Under the pieces are notes generated by a model, which was not told where the DNA came from, ran no database searches, and saw only the letters and a program-made list of their open reading frames with translations. A DNA stretch of 64,000 bases, from the NCBI GenBank assembly GCA_027493615.1, contig JAOSKK010000002.1, positions 202,096 to 266,095 on the forward strand, given 5' to 3'. Position 1 is the first letter of the stretch, and every line of letters starts with the position of its first letter. This DNA comes from Verrucomicrobiota bacterium. Lineage in GTDB: Bacteria > Verrucomicrobiota > Verrucomicrobiia > Limisphaerales > J093. A program made the position numbers and the translations under genes. Positions 41,182 to 51,057 of the stretch are shown piece by piece.

Positions 41182-42551
41182 TTACTTGCCGATGCAGAAC
41201 TCGCCGAAGATGCGGTCGAGCAGATCCTCCGTGGTGGTCTGGCCCGTGACCTCTCCCACGGCATCGATGGCGCTCCGGAGATCGAAGGCCACCAGCTCAA
41301 ACGTGGCGCCGGACTCCAGGGCGTCGAGGGCGGCTTGGAGGGCTTCGCGGGCGCGGCGCAACGCCTCCTGGTGCCGGGCATTGATCATGACTTCGACCAT
41401 GTCGGCCCGGAGTTCGCCCGCCCAGACGGTGCGTTGGATGGCGTCCTTGAGCCGTTCGATGCCCATGCCGGTGAGGCACGAGACGGGCAGGCCGGAGGCG
41501 ACGGCTTCCGGGACGCGGCCGAGGCGGTTGGGGCGGTCGCTCTTGTTCAACACCACCAGCCGTTTCCGATCTGCCAGCGTCGCGAGATGCTGTTCGTCCT
41601 CGGGCTGGAACGGTTCGCTGGCATCGAGAACGTGGAGCACCAACTCGGCCTGGCGCACGGCCGTGCGGGTGCGGCGCACGCCTTCCTGTTCGACCCGGTC
41701 ATCGGCTTCGCGCAGGCCTGCGGTGTCGACAAACACGACCGGGATGCCGCGGACGTTTGCGGTCTCCTCGATGGTATCGCGGGTGGTGCCCGGCTCCGGT
41801 GAGACAATGGCGCGGTCGCGACCGAGAAGCTGGTTGAGCAGGCTGGATTTGCCGACGTTGGGCCGGCCCACGATGGCCGCGCGCACGCCCCGGCGGAGGA
41901 TCTGCCCTTCCGGCGCCGTCCGCAGCAGCGTCTCGAGGAACGTCCGGCCGTCCCGCAGCCGCGCCACCAGGCTGGCCGCGGTGTCCGGAGCGAGGTCCTC
42001 CTCGGGGAAGTCGAGGTGGGCCTCGAGGTGCGCAAGGACGCCGAGCAGATCCTCCCGCAAGTGACGGATCCGCTGGGAGAGCTTGCCGGCGAGTTGCTCC
42101 TCGGCGGCGGCCAGGGCCAGCTCGGTGCGGGAACGGATGATGTCCGCCACGGCTTCTGCCTGGGCCAGATCGAGGCGGCCGTTCACGAAGGCGCGCCGGG
42201 TGAACTCACCGGGTTCCGCCAGCCGGGCGCCGTTGGCCAGGAGGGCCGTCAACACCAGTTTCGCGGGCAGCAGACCGCCATGGCAGGAGATCTCGACCAC
42301 GTCCTCCCGCGTGTAGGTTCGGGGGGCCCGCATGACCGCCAGCAGGACCTCGTCAACGAGCCGGCCGGCGTGCTCGATCCGGCCCAGGTGGAGTGTGTGG
42401 CTGGGCGCGGTCGAGGGGCGCAGCGAACGGCTTCCGGCGGGCACAAAGCAGCGGTCGGCCACGCCCAGGGCGTCGGGTCCGGACAGGCGGATGACCGCCA
42501 GACCCCCTTCCCCAGCGGCGTGGCGATGGCGGCGATGGTGTCTTCGGCCAT
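41182..42551 (-). CDS. mnmE: tRNA modification GTPase MnmE (TrmE)
   Basis: 456 residues after repair. With MnmG it modifies U34 of several tRNAs. N-terminal MAEDTIAAIATPLG, GPDALGVAD-type folate-binding domain with EISCHGG, then the G domain GRPNVGKSSLLNQLL, GTTRDTIEE, DTAGLR and NKSD, and the diagnostic C-terminus FGEFCIGK. One G is missing in the run near 42514-42518, so residues 1-14 are in another frame from the rest. An 81-residue gene follows the same strand just upstream. Confidence 0.95.
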
Positions 42552-42567
42552 GCGGCGCGGGCGTGCG

Positions 42568-42813
42568 TCAACCGCCGCAGTTCCCGCGGGTTGGGGCCCG
42601 GCCTTCCAGGCGCTCCCGCGCCTTCACGTAGCTCTTGCGTGCGAGGAAGTGGCGGAGTTCGGGGTCGCTGCCGGGCGGCAACTGTGACGCCAGGTGGTCA
42701 ATCCGGTTGAAGAGCGGCTGCAAGGAAGCCCCGGCGGGTGCGCGCTGCCCCTGGCGGGCCGCGGCTTCGAGTTCGTTCAGGGCGTCGAGCAACTTGGACT
42801 CAATCGCAGTCAC
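42568..42813 (-). CDS. Small helical protein of unknown function
   Basis: 81 residues, intact: MTAIESKLLDALNELEAAAR, then LQPLFNRIDHLASQLPPGSD and LRHFLARKSYVKARERLEGR. All-helical, charged composition and a distance of 16 bases to mnmE suggest it is real and cotranscribed. I recall similar short proteins next to mnmE in Verrucomicrobiota, but cannot confirm it here. No known domain seen. Confidence 0.65.
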   Translation of the reverse strand: MTAIESKLLDALNELEAAARQGQRAPAGASLQPLFNRIDHLASQLPPGSDPELRHFLARKSYVKARERLEGRAPTRGNCGG

Positions 42814-42855
42814 GAGCGCGAAGGTAGCCGACGACGGGCCGGAGGGAAACCCGGC

Positions 42856-44106
42856 TCATTCGTAGCTCGGGTACTGCTCGGGGTTCTTGCCGTGCGACTC
42901 CAGGAGCACGATGCGTCCCGTCCCGCCTTCGGGGGGCTCGATACGTTCGAGGCGGAGGAGGAAGCGCCAGTCATCTCCGAAGTCGAAGCGGAACGACAGG
43001 ACCTCCTTCAGGGGCAGACCGGATTCCCCCACGGTGATTTCGGTGCTGTACGGCCCCTCGTCCGTGTACGCGTGGTTGTAGACGCGGGTCTTGCCCAGAT
43101 GATCGCGGTACCGGAATTCGTGGAGGTGATCGTCGTCGAACGCGAAGGCTTGCAACACCGCGTGGGCCAGGTCGTCGAGTGTGCTGTGGTGCGGCACGGC
43201 CAGCCGGTGCCACGCGCTCGAGCTGTGCCAGCGGGGGTTCAGCGAGGCTTTGAACACAAAGGTCCCTTCGCGGGTGGGAGCTTCGGCGAGGGCAAAGCAT
43301 CGTTGCCAATCGGGGCAGTAAGGCTGGAACGCGGGTTGGAGGTAACCGAAGCCCGCGTCGGCTGGCTGTTCCAGCAAGACCAGGTCGGCTGCATTTCGGA
43401 CCTTCAGGAACGTCAGCACCACGGCCACGACCGCGTCGCCCCAGGGGGTGCGGCGGGCCTTCTCCATGCCCCAGGCGCGCGAGGAGTATCGCCGCCCGGC
43501 CAGCGGTCGTGCCTGGACTTCAACGAGGCCGAACAGGGACTGCAATTGCGCGTTCCAGGCGGCGATGCCGCCAATGCCGTACATGTGGCAAAGCTCGGAG
43601 AAGGTCTTCCAGCGGTCGGAGACCTGGCGGGCCAGGAAGTGGAGGTTGCCGCCAAGCTGCTGAAAATAGGGAAAGCGCTGGCTGCCTCCCAGCATGTCGT
43701 CGCTCACCATCAGCAACCAGGCTTCGAGGAGGGCGAAGTACTGCTCAGTGAGATTCAGGGCTTCCCAGCGGCCTTGGACGGTTGGATCGATGCGGACCCG
43801 CCCCTTGTCCGCGACCGCCAGGCCCATGGCCCGGAGCAGCAGGAAGAGGCCGGCGATGTTCGGGTAATCGCGCAGCAGGGCGCGTTGCACGTGGATCTCG
43901 AGGGGGTGGGTGAGCCGGGCATTGAGATCCGAGAGCATGGCCGCTGGCAGGTTGCCCCGATGGCTCTTGGTGGCCACGCCCTCGGGACCGATGGCGGCCA
44001 TCAGCAACGGGAGGTCCCGCAGGATTGTGCCCGGCCCTGCCAGGCCGATGGGGTGCACCGCGAAGAAGTCGCGGAGCGCCGTTTCGTCGCTCAACCGCAG
44101 TTTCAT
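42856..44106 (-). CDS. PRiA4_ORF3-like protein
   Basis: 416 residues, intact. The C-terminal 190 residues match the plasmid pRiA4b ORF-3-like fold (IS1096 passenger-like): HHSTLDDLAHAVLQAFAFDD, HLHEFRYRDHLGKTRVYN and FRFDFGDDWRFLLRLE. The N-terminal 220 residues are helical, without a recognised domain. The family occurs on chromosomes, plasmids and insertion elements; no transposase or terminal repeats are present here, so it looks like an ordinary chromosomal copy. Function unknown. Confidence 0.75.
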   Translation of the reverse strand: MKLRLSDETALRDFFAVHPIGLAGPGTILRDLPLLMAAIGPEGVATKSHRGNLPAAMLSDLNARLTHPLEIHVQRALLRDYPNIAGLFLLLRAMGLAVADKGRVRIDPTVQGRWEALNLTEQYFALLEAWLLMVSDDMLGGSQRFPYFQQLGGNLHFLARQVSDRWKTFSELCHMYGIGGIAAWNAQLQSLFGLVEVQARPLAGRRYSSRAWGMEKARRTPWGDAVVAVVLTFLKVRNAADLVLLEQPADAGFGYLQPAFQPYCPDWQRCFALAEAPTREGTFVFKASLNPRWHSSSAWHRLAVPHHSTLDDLAHAVLQAFAFDDDHLHEFRYRDHLGKTRVYNHAYTDEGPYSTEITVGESGLPLKEVLSFRFDFGDDWRFLLRLERIEPPEGGTGRIVLLESHGKNPEQYPSYE

Positions 44107-44140
44107 ATGGCCACCAGCCTACGCCCTGCCCGGGCGGCTG

Positions 44141-44186
44141 GGAAGCGTCCTGTCCCTGCCGGACCTGCCCGGTAGCCATGAACCGG
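44141..44186. repeat. Dispersed intergenic repeat, copy 1
   Basis: About 46 bases starting GGAAGCGTCCTG and ending GGTAGCCATGAACC recur at 47391-47436 with only a few changes plus a 3-base length difference. The rest of the 355-base gap 44107-44461 holds no supported gene apart from the inverted repeat at 44206. Confidence 0.7.
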
Positions 44187-44205
44187 AAAGCGCCGGTAAA
44201 CCGGA

Positions 44206-44268
44206 CGCACTCCAGACGCTTCGCGCGAAACGGACCGGCTGCGCCCATCGCAAAGCGTTTGGAGTGCG
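44206..44268. repeat. Inverted repeat with 16-base arms
   Basis: CGCACTCCAGACGCTT at 44206-44221 matches the reverse complement of 44253-44268 at 15 of 16 positions, separated by 31 bases. It could fold into a strong hairpin upstream of the flavoprotein gene. Sequence differs from the REP-like pair at 19843 and 26520. Confidence 0.7.
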
Positions 44269-44473
44269 GGCGTTCACCCCCGCTTTTCGTGCACGGTGCA
44301 TGGAGGGCGGGCATTTGCCGGGAGATCTGCCGCGGAGGTTCAGGTGGGGCGTCTCTGGCTCCCGGTCGTGCGGCTTCAACCGAACCGCTTCCGCGTGCGC
44401 AGGAGGGGCTTCCTTTGGCTGGCGGCGTTGCCCAGACTGGGTCCGCCCGCCTGCGGGGCAGATGCACGCGAAC

Positions 44474-45889
44474 ATGACAACGAAATCGGATTGGGACGTG
44501 ATCGTGATCGGTGGCGGCAGTGCCGGCTTTGCGGCGGCGCGGACGGCCGCCGCCGACGGCTTGGACGTGGCCGTCGTCGAGGGGGCCTCGGAGCCGGGGG
44601 GCTTTGCATCCTGCGCGGGTGCATGCCCACCAAGACGCTGCTGCAGGCTGCCGAGGTGCGGCACCTGGCCCGGCGCGCGGCCACGTGGGGCCTCCGGATC
44701 CCGGAAGTGGAGTTCGATTGGGATGCGATCCAGCGACGGAAGGACGAGTTGGTGCGGGGCTGGGCCGATCATCGCCGTCGCCAATTGGAGCGCGGCGGGT
44801 TCGCCTTCCTGCGTGCGCACGCCCGCTTTGTGGGTCCGCACCGATTGGCTCTGAGCAGCGGACAGACACTCACCGCCCGGCAGTTCGTCATCGCGACGGG
44901 TTCGGTCGTCGCACCGCCGCCGTTGCCGTCGCTTGCGGAGGTGGGTTACCTCACCAGTGATCTCGCGCTCGAACTGCCCAGCCTGCCGCGTTCGTTGATC
45001 GTGTTGGGCGGCGGCCCGGTGGCGCTCGAGTTGGCGCAGTTCTTTGCCCGACTGGATGTCGGGGTCACGCTGATCCAGCGCAGCGACCACGTGTTGCGGG
45101 GGATGGGAGGTGATGTGGCCGAGGTGGTGGAGACCGTGCTACGTCGCGAGGGAATGCGGCTCTTCACCGGCACGCGCTTGCGGGAGGCGGCCCGCGTGGT
45201 GGACGGCAAGGCGGTGAGCTTCGAGCACCGGGGCCGCGTCGAGACCGTGGTTGCCGAGGACATCTTGCTGGCTCTCGGCCGGCGGCCGAACACCGCGGCC
45301 CTCGCGCTCGAACAGGCGGGCGTGGTCACCGAGAGCGGCCGGATCCTGGCGAACCTGCAGCAGCAGACCAGCGCGCCCCACATCTACGCCGCCGGGGATT
45401 GCTGCGGGCCACACGACATCGTCCACCTGGCGGTGCAACAGGGTGAGGTCGCCGGGCACAATCTGCGCCACGCCACCCCTCCGCGCTCGATGGACTACCG
45501 GCTGCTGGTGCGGGTGGTTTTCACCGATCCGCAAGTTGCCGTGGCTGGTCTCACCGGAAAGCGAGGCGCGGGCGGCGGGCCGCGAGGTGCAGGTCGCCTC
45601 GTATCCCTTCTCCGACCACGGCAAGTCGGTGATCCTGGACGCCACGGACGGCTTCGTGAAGCTGGTGGCGGACGCCCGCACGGGCGAGCTTCTCGGGGGC
45701 AGCGTGGTGGGACCGGCCGGAGGTGAACTGATCCACGAGATCGTCGCGGCTCTTCATGGGCGGATGACGGCCCGGGAGCTCGCGGCGCTGCCGCACTATC
45801 ACCCGACCCTGTCTGAGATCTGGACCTATCCCGCCGAGGCACTGGCGGGTTCCGGGGCCGGCTTGCCACCCACCGTCACCTCGGACTAA
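44474..45889 (+). CDS. Lpd/mercuric-reductase-type FAD disulfide oxidoreductase
   Basis: 471 residues after repair. FAD site DVIVIGGGSAGFAAARTAA, redox-active disulfide in GLCILRGCMPTK (C-x4-C), NAD site SLIVLGGGPVALELAQFF, second FAD site HIYAAGDCCG, and the C-terminal catalytic pair in HYHPTLSE. One G is missing near 44597-44602, placing the disulfide motif out of frame with the start, and one G is extra near 45560. An ATG at 44462 is an alternative start. No pyruvate-dehydrogenase or mer genes are nearby, so the substrate is open. Confidence 0.88.
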
Positions 45890-45898
45890 GGTCGGGCC

Positions 45899-47357
45899 AT
45901 GCCGCACCCGCACCCCAATCGCCGTTTCCTCCCACTCACGATGGTGGGTCTCGTCGCCGCCGGCTTCTTGGGCACATGCCTGGGGGCGACCGCCCCGTTG
46001 GCTTTGCATCCGGACAATCCGCACTACTTCGACTGGCGGGGCCAGCCGACCTTCCTGCTCGGCTCGGGAGAGCATTACGGCGCCGTGCTCAACCTGGACT
46101 TCGACTTTCGCCGTTACCTCGACACGCTGGCGGCGGACGCGCTCAACCACACCCGCACGTTCAGCGGCGTCTATTGTGAACCGCCGGGCGCCTTTAACAT
46201 CGCCCGCAACACCCTGGCTCCCGAGCCCAACCGGCTGATTTGCCCTTGGGCCCGCACCGACCAGCCGGGCTATGCCAACGGGGGCAACAAATTCGACCTC
46301 ACCCGCTGGGATGAGGCCTACTTCGAGCGGCTCCGCGCCTTCCTTACGCATGCCAGCCGGCGCGGCGTCGTGGTTGAGTTGACCCTCTTCTGTCCGTTCT
46401 ACGAGGACGCGATGTGGCGCCTCAGCCCGATGAACGCTGCCAACAACATCAACGGGGTCGGTGCCGTTGCCCGCACCAACGTGTATACCCTCGACCGGCA
46501 CGGGGGCCTGCTGAGCTTCCAGGAAGCCCTCACCCGCAAGCTGGTCACCGAACTCAAGGACTTCGACAACCTCTACTACGAGCTTTGCAACGAGCCCTAC
46601 TTCGGCGGCGTCACCCTCGCCTGGCAGCACCGCATCGCCGACGTCATCGTCGAGACCGAGCAGGCCCTCGGTGTCCGCCATCTAATCTCCCGCAACGTGG
46701 CCAACGACAAAGCCCGCATCGACAACCCGCACCCGTCGCTTTCGATCTTCAATTTCCACTACGCGTACCCGCCCGACACCGTGGCCATGAACTACGACCT
46801 CGCCAAGGTGATCGGCGACAACGAAACCGGCTTCCGGGGCACCAACGATCTCCCGTATCGGGTCGAGGCCTGGAGCTTCCTGCTCGCGGGCGGCGGCCTG
46901 TTCAGTCACCTCGATTACTCTTTCGTTGCCGGGCACGAGGACGGAACGTTCGTTTACCCCGCCCAGCAGCCCGGAGGCGGCAACCCGGGCTTCCCGTCGC
47001 CAGATGAAGGTTCTCGGCGATTTCCTGCGCGGATTCGACTTCGTCCGGATGCGTCCCGAACCGTCTTTTCTTGCAGGCGGGATACCGGTGGGACACCGGG
47101 CTTACGTCCTGGCCGAACCGCGCCGTGCCTGGGCGGTCTACCTGGCCCGTGATCTGAAGGACAAGCAGGCGCCGACCGGGCCGCAGACCGCCACACTCGA
47201 GCTCCGCCTACCTGCCGGGGATCACCTGGCCGAGTGGGTCAACCCCCGCACCGGCGCGGTGGAGCGGCGGACCGAGGTCAAGGTCGTCGAAGGTCCGGCG
47301 CGCCTGGCCAGTCCCGCTTTCGAGGAGGATGTGGCCCTCCGCATCCACCGGCGCTGA
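45899..47357 (+). CDS. Secreted GH5-like TIM-barrel glycoside hydrolase
   Basis: 485 residues after repair. Signal peptide LTMVGLVAAGFLGTCLGA. The barrel begins PLALHPDNPHYFDWRGQPTF. The probable acid/base Glu is in YYELCNEPYFGG and a second Glu in VIGDNETGFRG fits the nucleophile. A C-terminal beta-domain follows (LAEWVNPRTGAVERRTEV). One extra C near 46996-46998 breaks the frame. Starts 9 bases after the flavoprotein gene. Substrate unknown; resembles the GH5/cellulase-like clan and glycan-degrading DUF4038-type barrels. Confidence 0.78.
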
Positions 47358-47390
47358 GACGTCGGCGTCACCGGTTCAGGGGAAGCGTCC

Positions 47391-47436
47391 TGTTCCTGCC
47401 GGACCCGCTGCTCGGTAGCCATGAACCGCGGAGGGT
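47391..47436. repeat. Dispersed intergenic repeat, copy 2, in gap before the integrase
   Basis: Second copy of the element at 44141. It lies in the 333-base gap 47358-47690 between the last host gene and the integrase; I see no gene in that gap. GGGCACCA occurs twice within 20 bases at about 47660-47680, close to where an attachment site might be, but the far end of the element is not in the window to compare. Confidence 0.65.
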
Positions 47437-47690
47437 GCAGGCTGGAAGCCCGCACCACAGGTTCAGGGAGCGCCTCCCTCAGCCGAATCCCCGATGTTCG
47501 TAATAGATGAGACACCCAGGGGTCGCGCCATGTAACAAGTGACTGGATTCGTGGCTTCTCTGGCCACTTTTCAGGACTTTTGGCCATTTCTGGGCCTGGC
47601 GATGAACTGAGTTGTGGCGAGTTGGGGAAGACTTGTTTCCGAGTTAGCGCTTGCTTTTCGGGCACCAGTTGGGCACCATTTCCCCGCACC

Positions 47691-48841
47691 ATGAAGCTCA
47701 CCATCAGACCGCAACGAAGGAGGGGCCGGATCGAGTGGGTGCTCGACGTGCGCAAGCAGGGCAAGCGGACCCGGACCTTTCACCCCACCAAGGCGGCGGC
47801 CGAGAGTGCCGCGGCGGACATCCGCGATCAGTGGTCGGTGTCCGGTCACTCCTGGGCCACGATGCCGGCGCGTGAGCGCGCCGAGATCGTGCTCGTGGCC
47901 GAGGAGATCAAGCAGGCCGGCCGGACCTGGCGCGAGGTCTGGGACTTCTACCGCAGCGCCCATCCGGTCGGCGTGCCATCGTTGCCCCTGGAGGAGGCGA
48001 TTGCCCGTTTCTTGGAGGAGAAGACCGCGGCCAACCGGCGCCCGCGGTACGTCGAGCAGATGGCGAGGTTTCTGCGCTTCTTCGCGCGGGGACGGGAGCG
48101 GCTCCAGGTCGGGGCCATCACCCGCGAGATGCTCGAGCAGTGGGTCCAGGGGCGGCGCCTGCACGCAGCGACGCAGAAGAACAACTACCTGCTGTTCGGC
48201 GCGTTCTTCAGCCATGCGCTCAAGCGGGGCTGGGTGGCAAGGAACCCGTGCAGGGGGATCGAGCACCCGCGGGTGGAGCGGGTCCCCCGCGGATTCTGGC
48301 CCCGGCCGAGGCGCGGCACCTGCTCGGGGTGTGCGAAGCCCGGCACTCGAAGCTGCTGGCGTGGGTGGCGCTGGGGATGTTCGCGGGCACGCGCCCGGAG
48401 GAAACCGACCAGCTCACCTGGCCGAAGATCGACCTGGCCCGCAGCCTGATCCAGATGGACGCGGCGGCGAGCAAGGTGCGGCACCGGCGGGTGATTCCTC
48501 TCGAGCCCGCCGCGGTGGGGTGGCTCACGCGGGCCCGGGAACTGGAGGCGCAGCTCCCGTGGGAGTGGGAGAAGCGCAAGCACGTTCAGAAGTGCCTGCG
48601 CAACTCGGCCGGGTGGGAGCGGTGGTGGCCGGACGTGTTGCGCCACACGGCGGCGAGCTACCTCATGGCGATTCACCGGGACGCGGGCAAGGTGGCGCAC
48701 ACGTTGGGGAATTCCCCGACCATCCTCTTGACGCATTACCACGAGCTGGTCACGCCCGAGCAGGCGGCTGAGTTCTGGGCCATTCGGCCGAACTCGATGG
48801 CCGGGCAGCCGGCCCAGGCGGCGCCGGCGGCACGGCCCTGA
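47691..48841 (+). CDS. Tyrosine recombinase / integrase
   Basis: 383 residues after repair. N-terminal arm-binding and SAM-like core-binding segments (FLEEKTAANRRPRYVEQMAR, ATQKNNYLLFGAFFSHALKR), then the catalytic domain with Arg in MFAGTRPEETDQLTW, Lys in SKVRHRRVIPL, the pair DVLRHTAASY, and Tyr near THYHELVT. One C is missing in the run near 48283-48287. First gene of the element and the marker of its left end. Confidence 0.9.
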
Positions 48842-49010
48842 ACCACCGCCCGGTCCTCAGCCGCCGGCACGTTAGTTATTCACACCCTGTGAGTAAGTTT
48901 TTGGAGGGGTAACCCCGTAGATGTCCCACCCCCTGTGCGACACTCACTCGCAAGCACGGCGAAAACCTTGAGCATCCTGCGAAACCGCCGGGCTGGGTCG
49001 GAGAAGGGTT

Positions 49011-49220
49011 ATGGCGAAAGTGGTTGTTCGTGTCCGGATGGAACCGGAGCTTGAGGAGATCGCGGGTCACCTGGACCCGCGGGAGCGCGTGGAGATGGCG
49101 CGGAAGCTCGCCCGGTGGGTCAGGCAGCTCGCGGTTTCCGCCCGCGTGCTGGCGGGGCCGCCCGGCGCAAGGCCTCGGAAGCTGCCTCGTCTGCAGCCGA
49201 GCGTGCTGGGGCGGAATTGA
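49011..49220 (+). CDS. Small helical protein
   Basis: 69 residues after a GGAGAAGGG ribosome site. The first 46 residues (RMEPELEEIAGHLDPRERVE, ARKLARWVRQLA) are charged helices; the tail is Arg/Pro-rich and antisense to the neighbouring repressor-like gene. No known family recognised. The 170 bases before it hold no other gene. Confidence 0.5.
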   Translation: MAKVVVRVRMEPELEEIAGHLDPRERVEMARKLARWVRQLAVSARVLAGPPGARPRKLPRLQPSVLGRN

Positions 49221-49344
49221 CCAGTTCCTCGATGAGGGCGGAGCGGGAGAGCTTGCGCAGGGCGGAGGCGCGGTCCAGCGCGTCCACCACGGCCCGGTCC
49301 AGGTAGAGGTTCAAGCGCACGGCGTTCTTAATCTTCGGCCTCAC
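49120..49344 (-). CDS. Ribbon-helix-helix protein (minus-strand regulator)
   Basis: 74 residues from a GTG at 49344. The beta-strand/helix/helix core NAVRLNLYLDRAVVDALDRA, SRSALIEELV is a clear RHH (CopG/Arc-like) pattern. It is the only minus-strand gene of the element and faces away from a second RHH gene at 49426 with a short A/T-rich gap, an arrangement resembling lysogeny switches. Its tail overlaps the convergent small gene at 49011. Confidence 0.7.
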   Translation of the reverse strand: MRPKIKNAVRLNLYLDRAVVDALDRASALRKLSRSALIEELVNSAPARSAADEAASEALRRAAPPARGRKPRAA

Positions 49345-49425
49345 GGGGGCATTTTATACGCCAAATACTGTTTCGGGCGAGTTTTTTGTTGAAACGTGCA
49401 TATTATGCGCATATTGACCCGTCGT
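49345..49425. promoter_or_regulatory. Divergent control region with palindrome TATGCGCATA
   Basis: This 81-base gap is strikingly A/T-rich for the window and separates two divergent RHH genes. A perfect 10-base palindrome, TATGCGCATA, lies at 49404-49413, and a related TTATACGCC lies near 49355. Both divergent promoters and RHH operators are expected here. Sites are read by eye. Confidence 0.55.
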
Positions 49426-49611
49426 ATGGCACGTCCACGCACCATCAAAGAAGCCGTCAAGCTCAACCTGTACGTGCCGCTCTCGGTGAAGCGGCGCCTG
49501 TTCCGGTTGGCCAGTGCGAACCGTCGCTCGATCAGCAGCATGGTCGCCGAACTGGTCCTGGCTACCCGCCCCGAGGCCCCGAGTCGCTCGGAACCCCTTG
49601 TTAATTCATGA
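49426..49611 (+). CDS. Ribbon-helix-helix protein (plus-strand regulator)
   Basis: 61 residues: RTIKEAVKLNLYVPLSVKRR, SANRRSISSMVAELVL. Same RHH core as the minus-strand gene across the control region, so the two may be paralogous. The start at 49426 was chosen over a GTG ten codons earlier because the shorter form aligns with the RHH core and leaves the palindrome untranslated. Its stop overlaps the next start (ATGA). Confidence 0.7.
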   Translation: MARPRTIKEAVKLNLYVPLSVKRRLFRLASANRRSISSMVAELVLATRPEAPSRSEPLVNS

Positions 49612-49850
49612 CTTCCCAAACCCCAGCCGCCCCTGAGCCCGCAGTGCTCCTGACGCCCGAACAGTGCGCGGCTTGGATCGGCATCAAGAAACCCACGCTG
49701 CTGCGCATGGTGCGGGAAGGTCGGGTGCCGGTGGTCCGGCTCAACGAGCGGGTCCTCCGCTTCCATGCGCCCACGATTTTGGACCGGCTCAACCGGTCCA
49801 GCTACCAAACCATGAAACCCAAAAGGAACCGGAGGGTGCCCTCATGCTGA
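49608..49850 (+). CDS. Excisionase-like helix-turn-helix protein
   Basis: 80 residues with an excisionase/MerR-like winged HTH: LLTPEQCAAWIGIKKPTLLR, EGRVPVVRLNERVLRFHAPT. Such proteins bind attachment-site DNA and steer the integrase. It overlaps genes on both sides, consistent with one early transcript. Confidence 0.7.
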   Translation: MTSQTPAAPEPAVLLTPEQCAAWIGIKKPTLLRMVREGRVPVVRLNERVLRFHAPTILDRLNRSSYQTMKPKRNRRVPSC

Positions 49851-51057
49851 CGTTCACCCCCGCCAAGAAGGACACCGTCAGCCTCAAGCTGGCGGTCACC
49901 GGGCCCTCGGGCTCGGGGAAAACCACGGCCGCGCTGCGCCTCGCCCGGGGGCTGGTCGGGCCCCAGGGCCGGATCGGGGTCATCGACACCGAGCACCGCA
50001 GTGCGTCCCTCTACGCCGACCAGTTCAGGTTCGAGGCCCTGAACCTCGATCCGCCCTACGACGCGCCGACCTTCGCCGAGGCCATCAAGTCGGCGGAGGC
50101 CCAGGGGTTCGACGCCCTGATCGTGGACACCCTCTCCCACGCCTGGGAGGCGGTCCTCGAGTACAAGGATGCCCTGGACCGGCGGGGCGGCAGCGGGTTC
50201 TCGAACTGGGCCGCGGCGGGGGAGAAGTGGCGCGCGGTCATCAGCGCCCTGCTCAACTCGAAGCTGCACGTCATCGCGTGCCTGCGCTCGAAGACGGACT
50301 ACGTGCTGGAACCCAACGACAAGGGGAAGCTCGTGCCCAAGAAGGTGGGCCTGGCGCCGGTCACCCGGGACGGCACGGAGTACGAGTTCACGCTGGTCTG
50401 GGACCTGGACGCGTCGCACCGGGCGATGGCCTCGAAGGACCGGACCCGGTTGTTCGATGCCAAGACCATCGAACTGACCGAGACCGAAGGCCGGATGCTG
50501 GCCGAGTGGCTCAAAGGGGCGATGGCCTCGCCGCCGATCCCGCCGGCCGCCACGGCACCGGCCCCGGCCGAGCCCCCACGAGTCACGCCCGAGACGCTCG
50601 CCAAGCTCGAGCGGTACTGGATCGGCCTGGGCAAGAGCCCGAGCGCGGTCGCCAAAGCGGTTCAGTGGGCTGGGAGCCAGGGGACGACCTTCGCCGAGTT
50701 GACCGAGGCGCAGGCGCAGAAGCTCGTGGCGAAGGTCCAGGAGCAGATGAACGCGTTGGCCGCTCAGCAGGAACCGGCGACTCCGGGCGCGGGCCTCGAG
50801 GAGCCGAAGGTCGACCCGCCAGCCCCGAGCGCCCCCACCCCGCCCCGCCCCCGGCGGCGTGCCTGGTCCCGGCCGCCCTGGCCGAGTGGTTCGGGGCCAA
50901 CGAGGCCGAGGTCAACGACTACCTGCGGCGGATCAACTGGATCGAACCCGACCAGACCTGGCGCCATCTCCCGAAGGAGCGGGCCGCCGCCATCGAGACC
51001 CGGCCGGAGCGGTTTGCGCGGGCCTCGGGCATTCCGCCGCTGGGAGGTGGAAAGTGA
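49844..51057 (+). CDS. Sak4/AAA_24-type ATPase (phage recombination)
   Basis: 404 residues after repair. RecA-like P-loop ATPase: Walker A TGPSGSGKTTAALRLARGL, GVIDTEHRSASLYAD, Walker B ALIVDTLSHAWEAVLEY, sensor region HVIACLRSKTDYVLE. This matches phage AAA_24 ATPases, some of which (Sak4) support single-strand annealing. A Pro-rich linker leads to a C-terminal domain (LAEWFGANEAEVNDYLRRIN) that is in another frame until one base is restored near 50840-50860. Overlaps the next gene (GTGA). Confidence 0.8.

Noticed and set aside
42856..44106. Insertion sequence around the PRiA4_ORF3-like gene
   Set aside because: No transposase gene or terminal inverted repeats flank it.
48876..49070. Minus-strand 64-codon frame after the integrase
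   Set aside because: No ribosome site, no family resemblance, and it overlaps the better supported gene at 49011.
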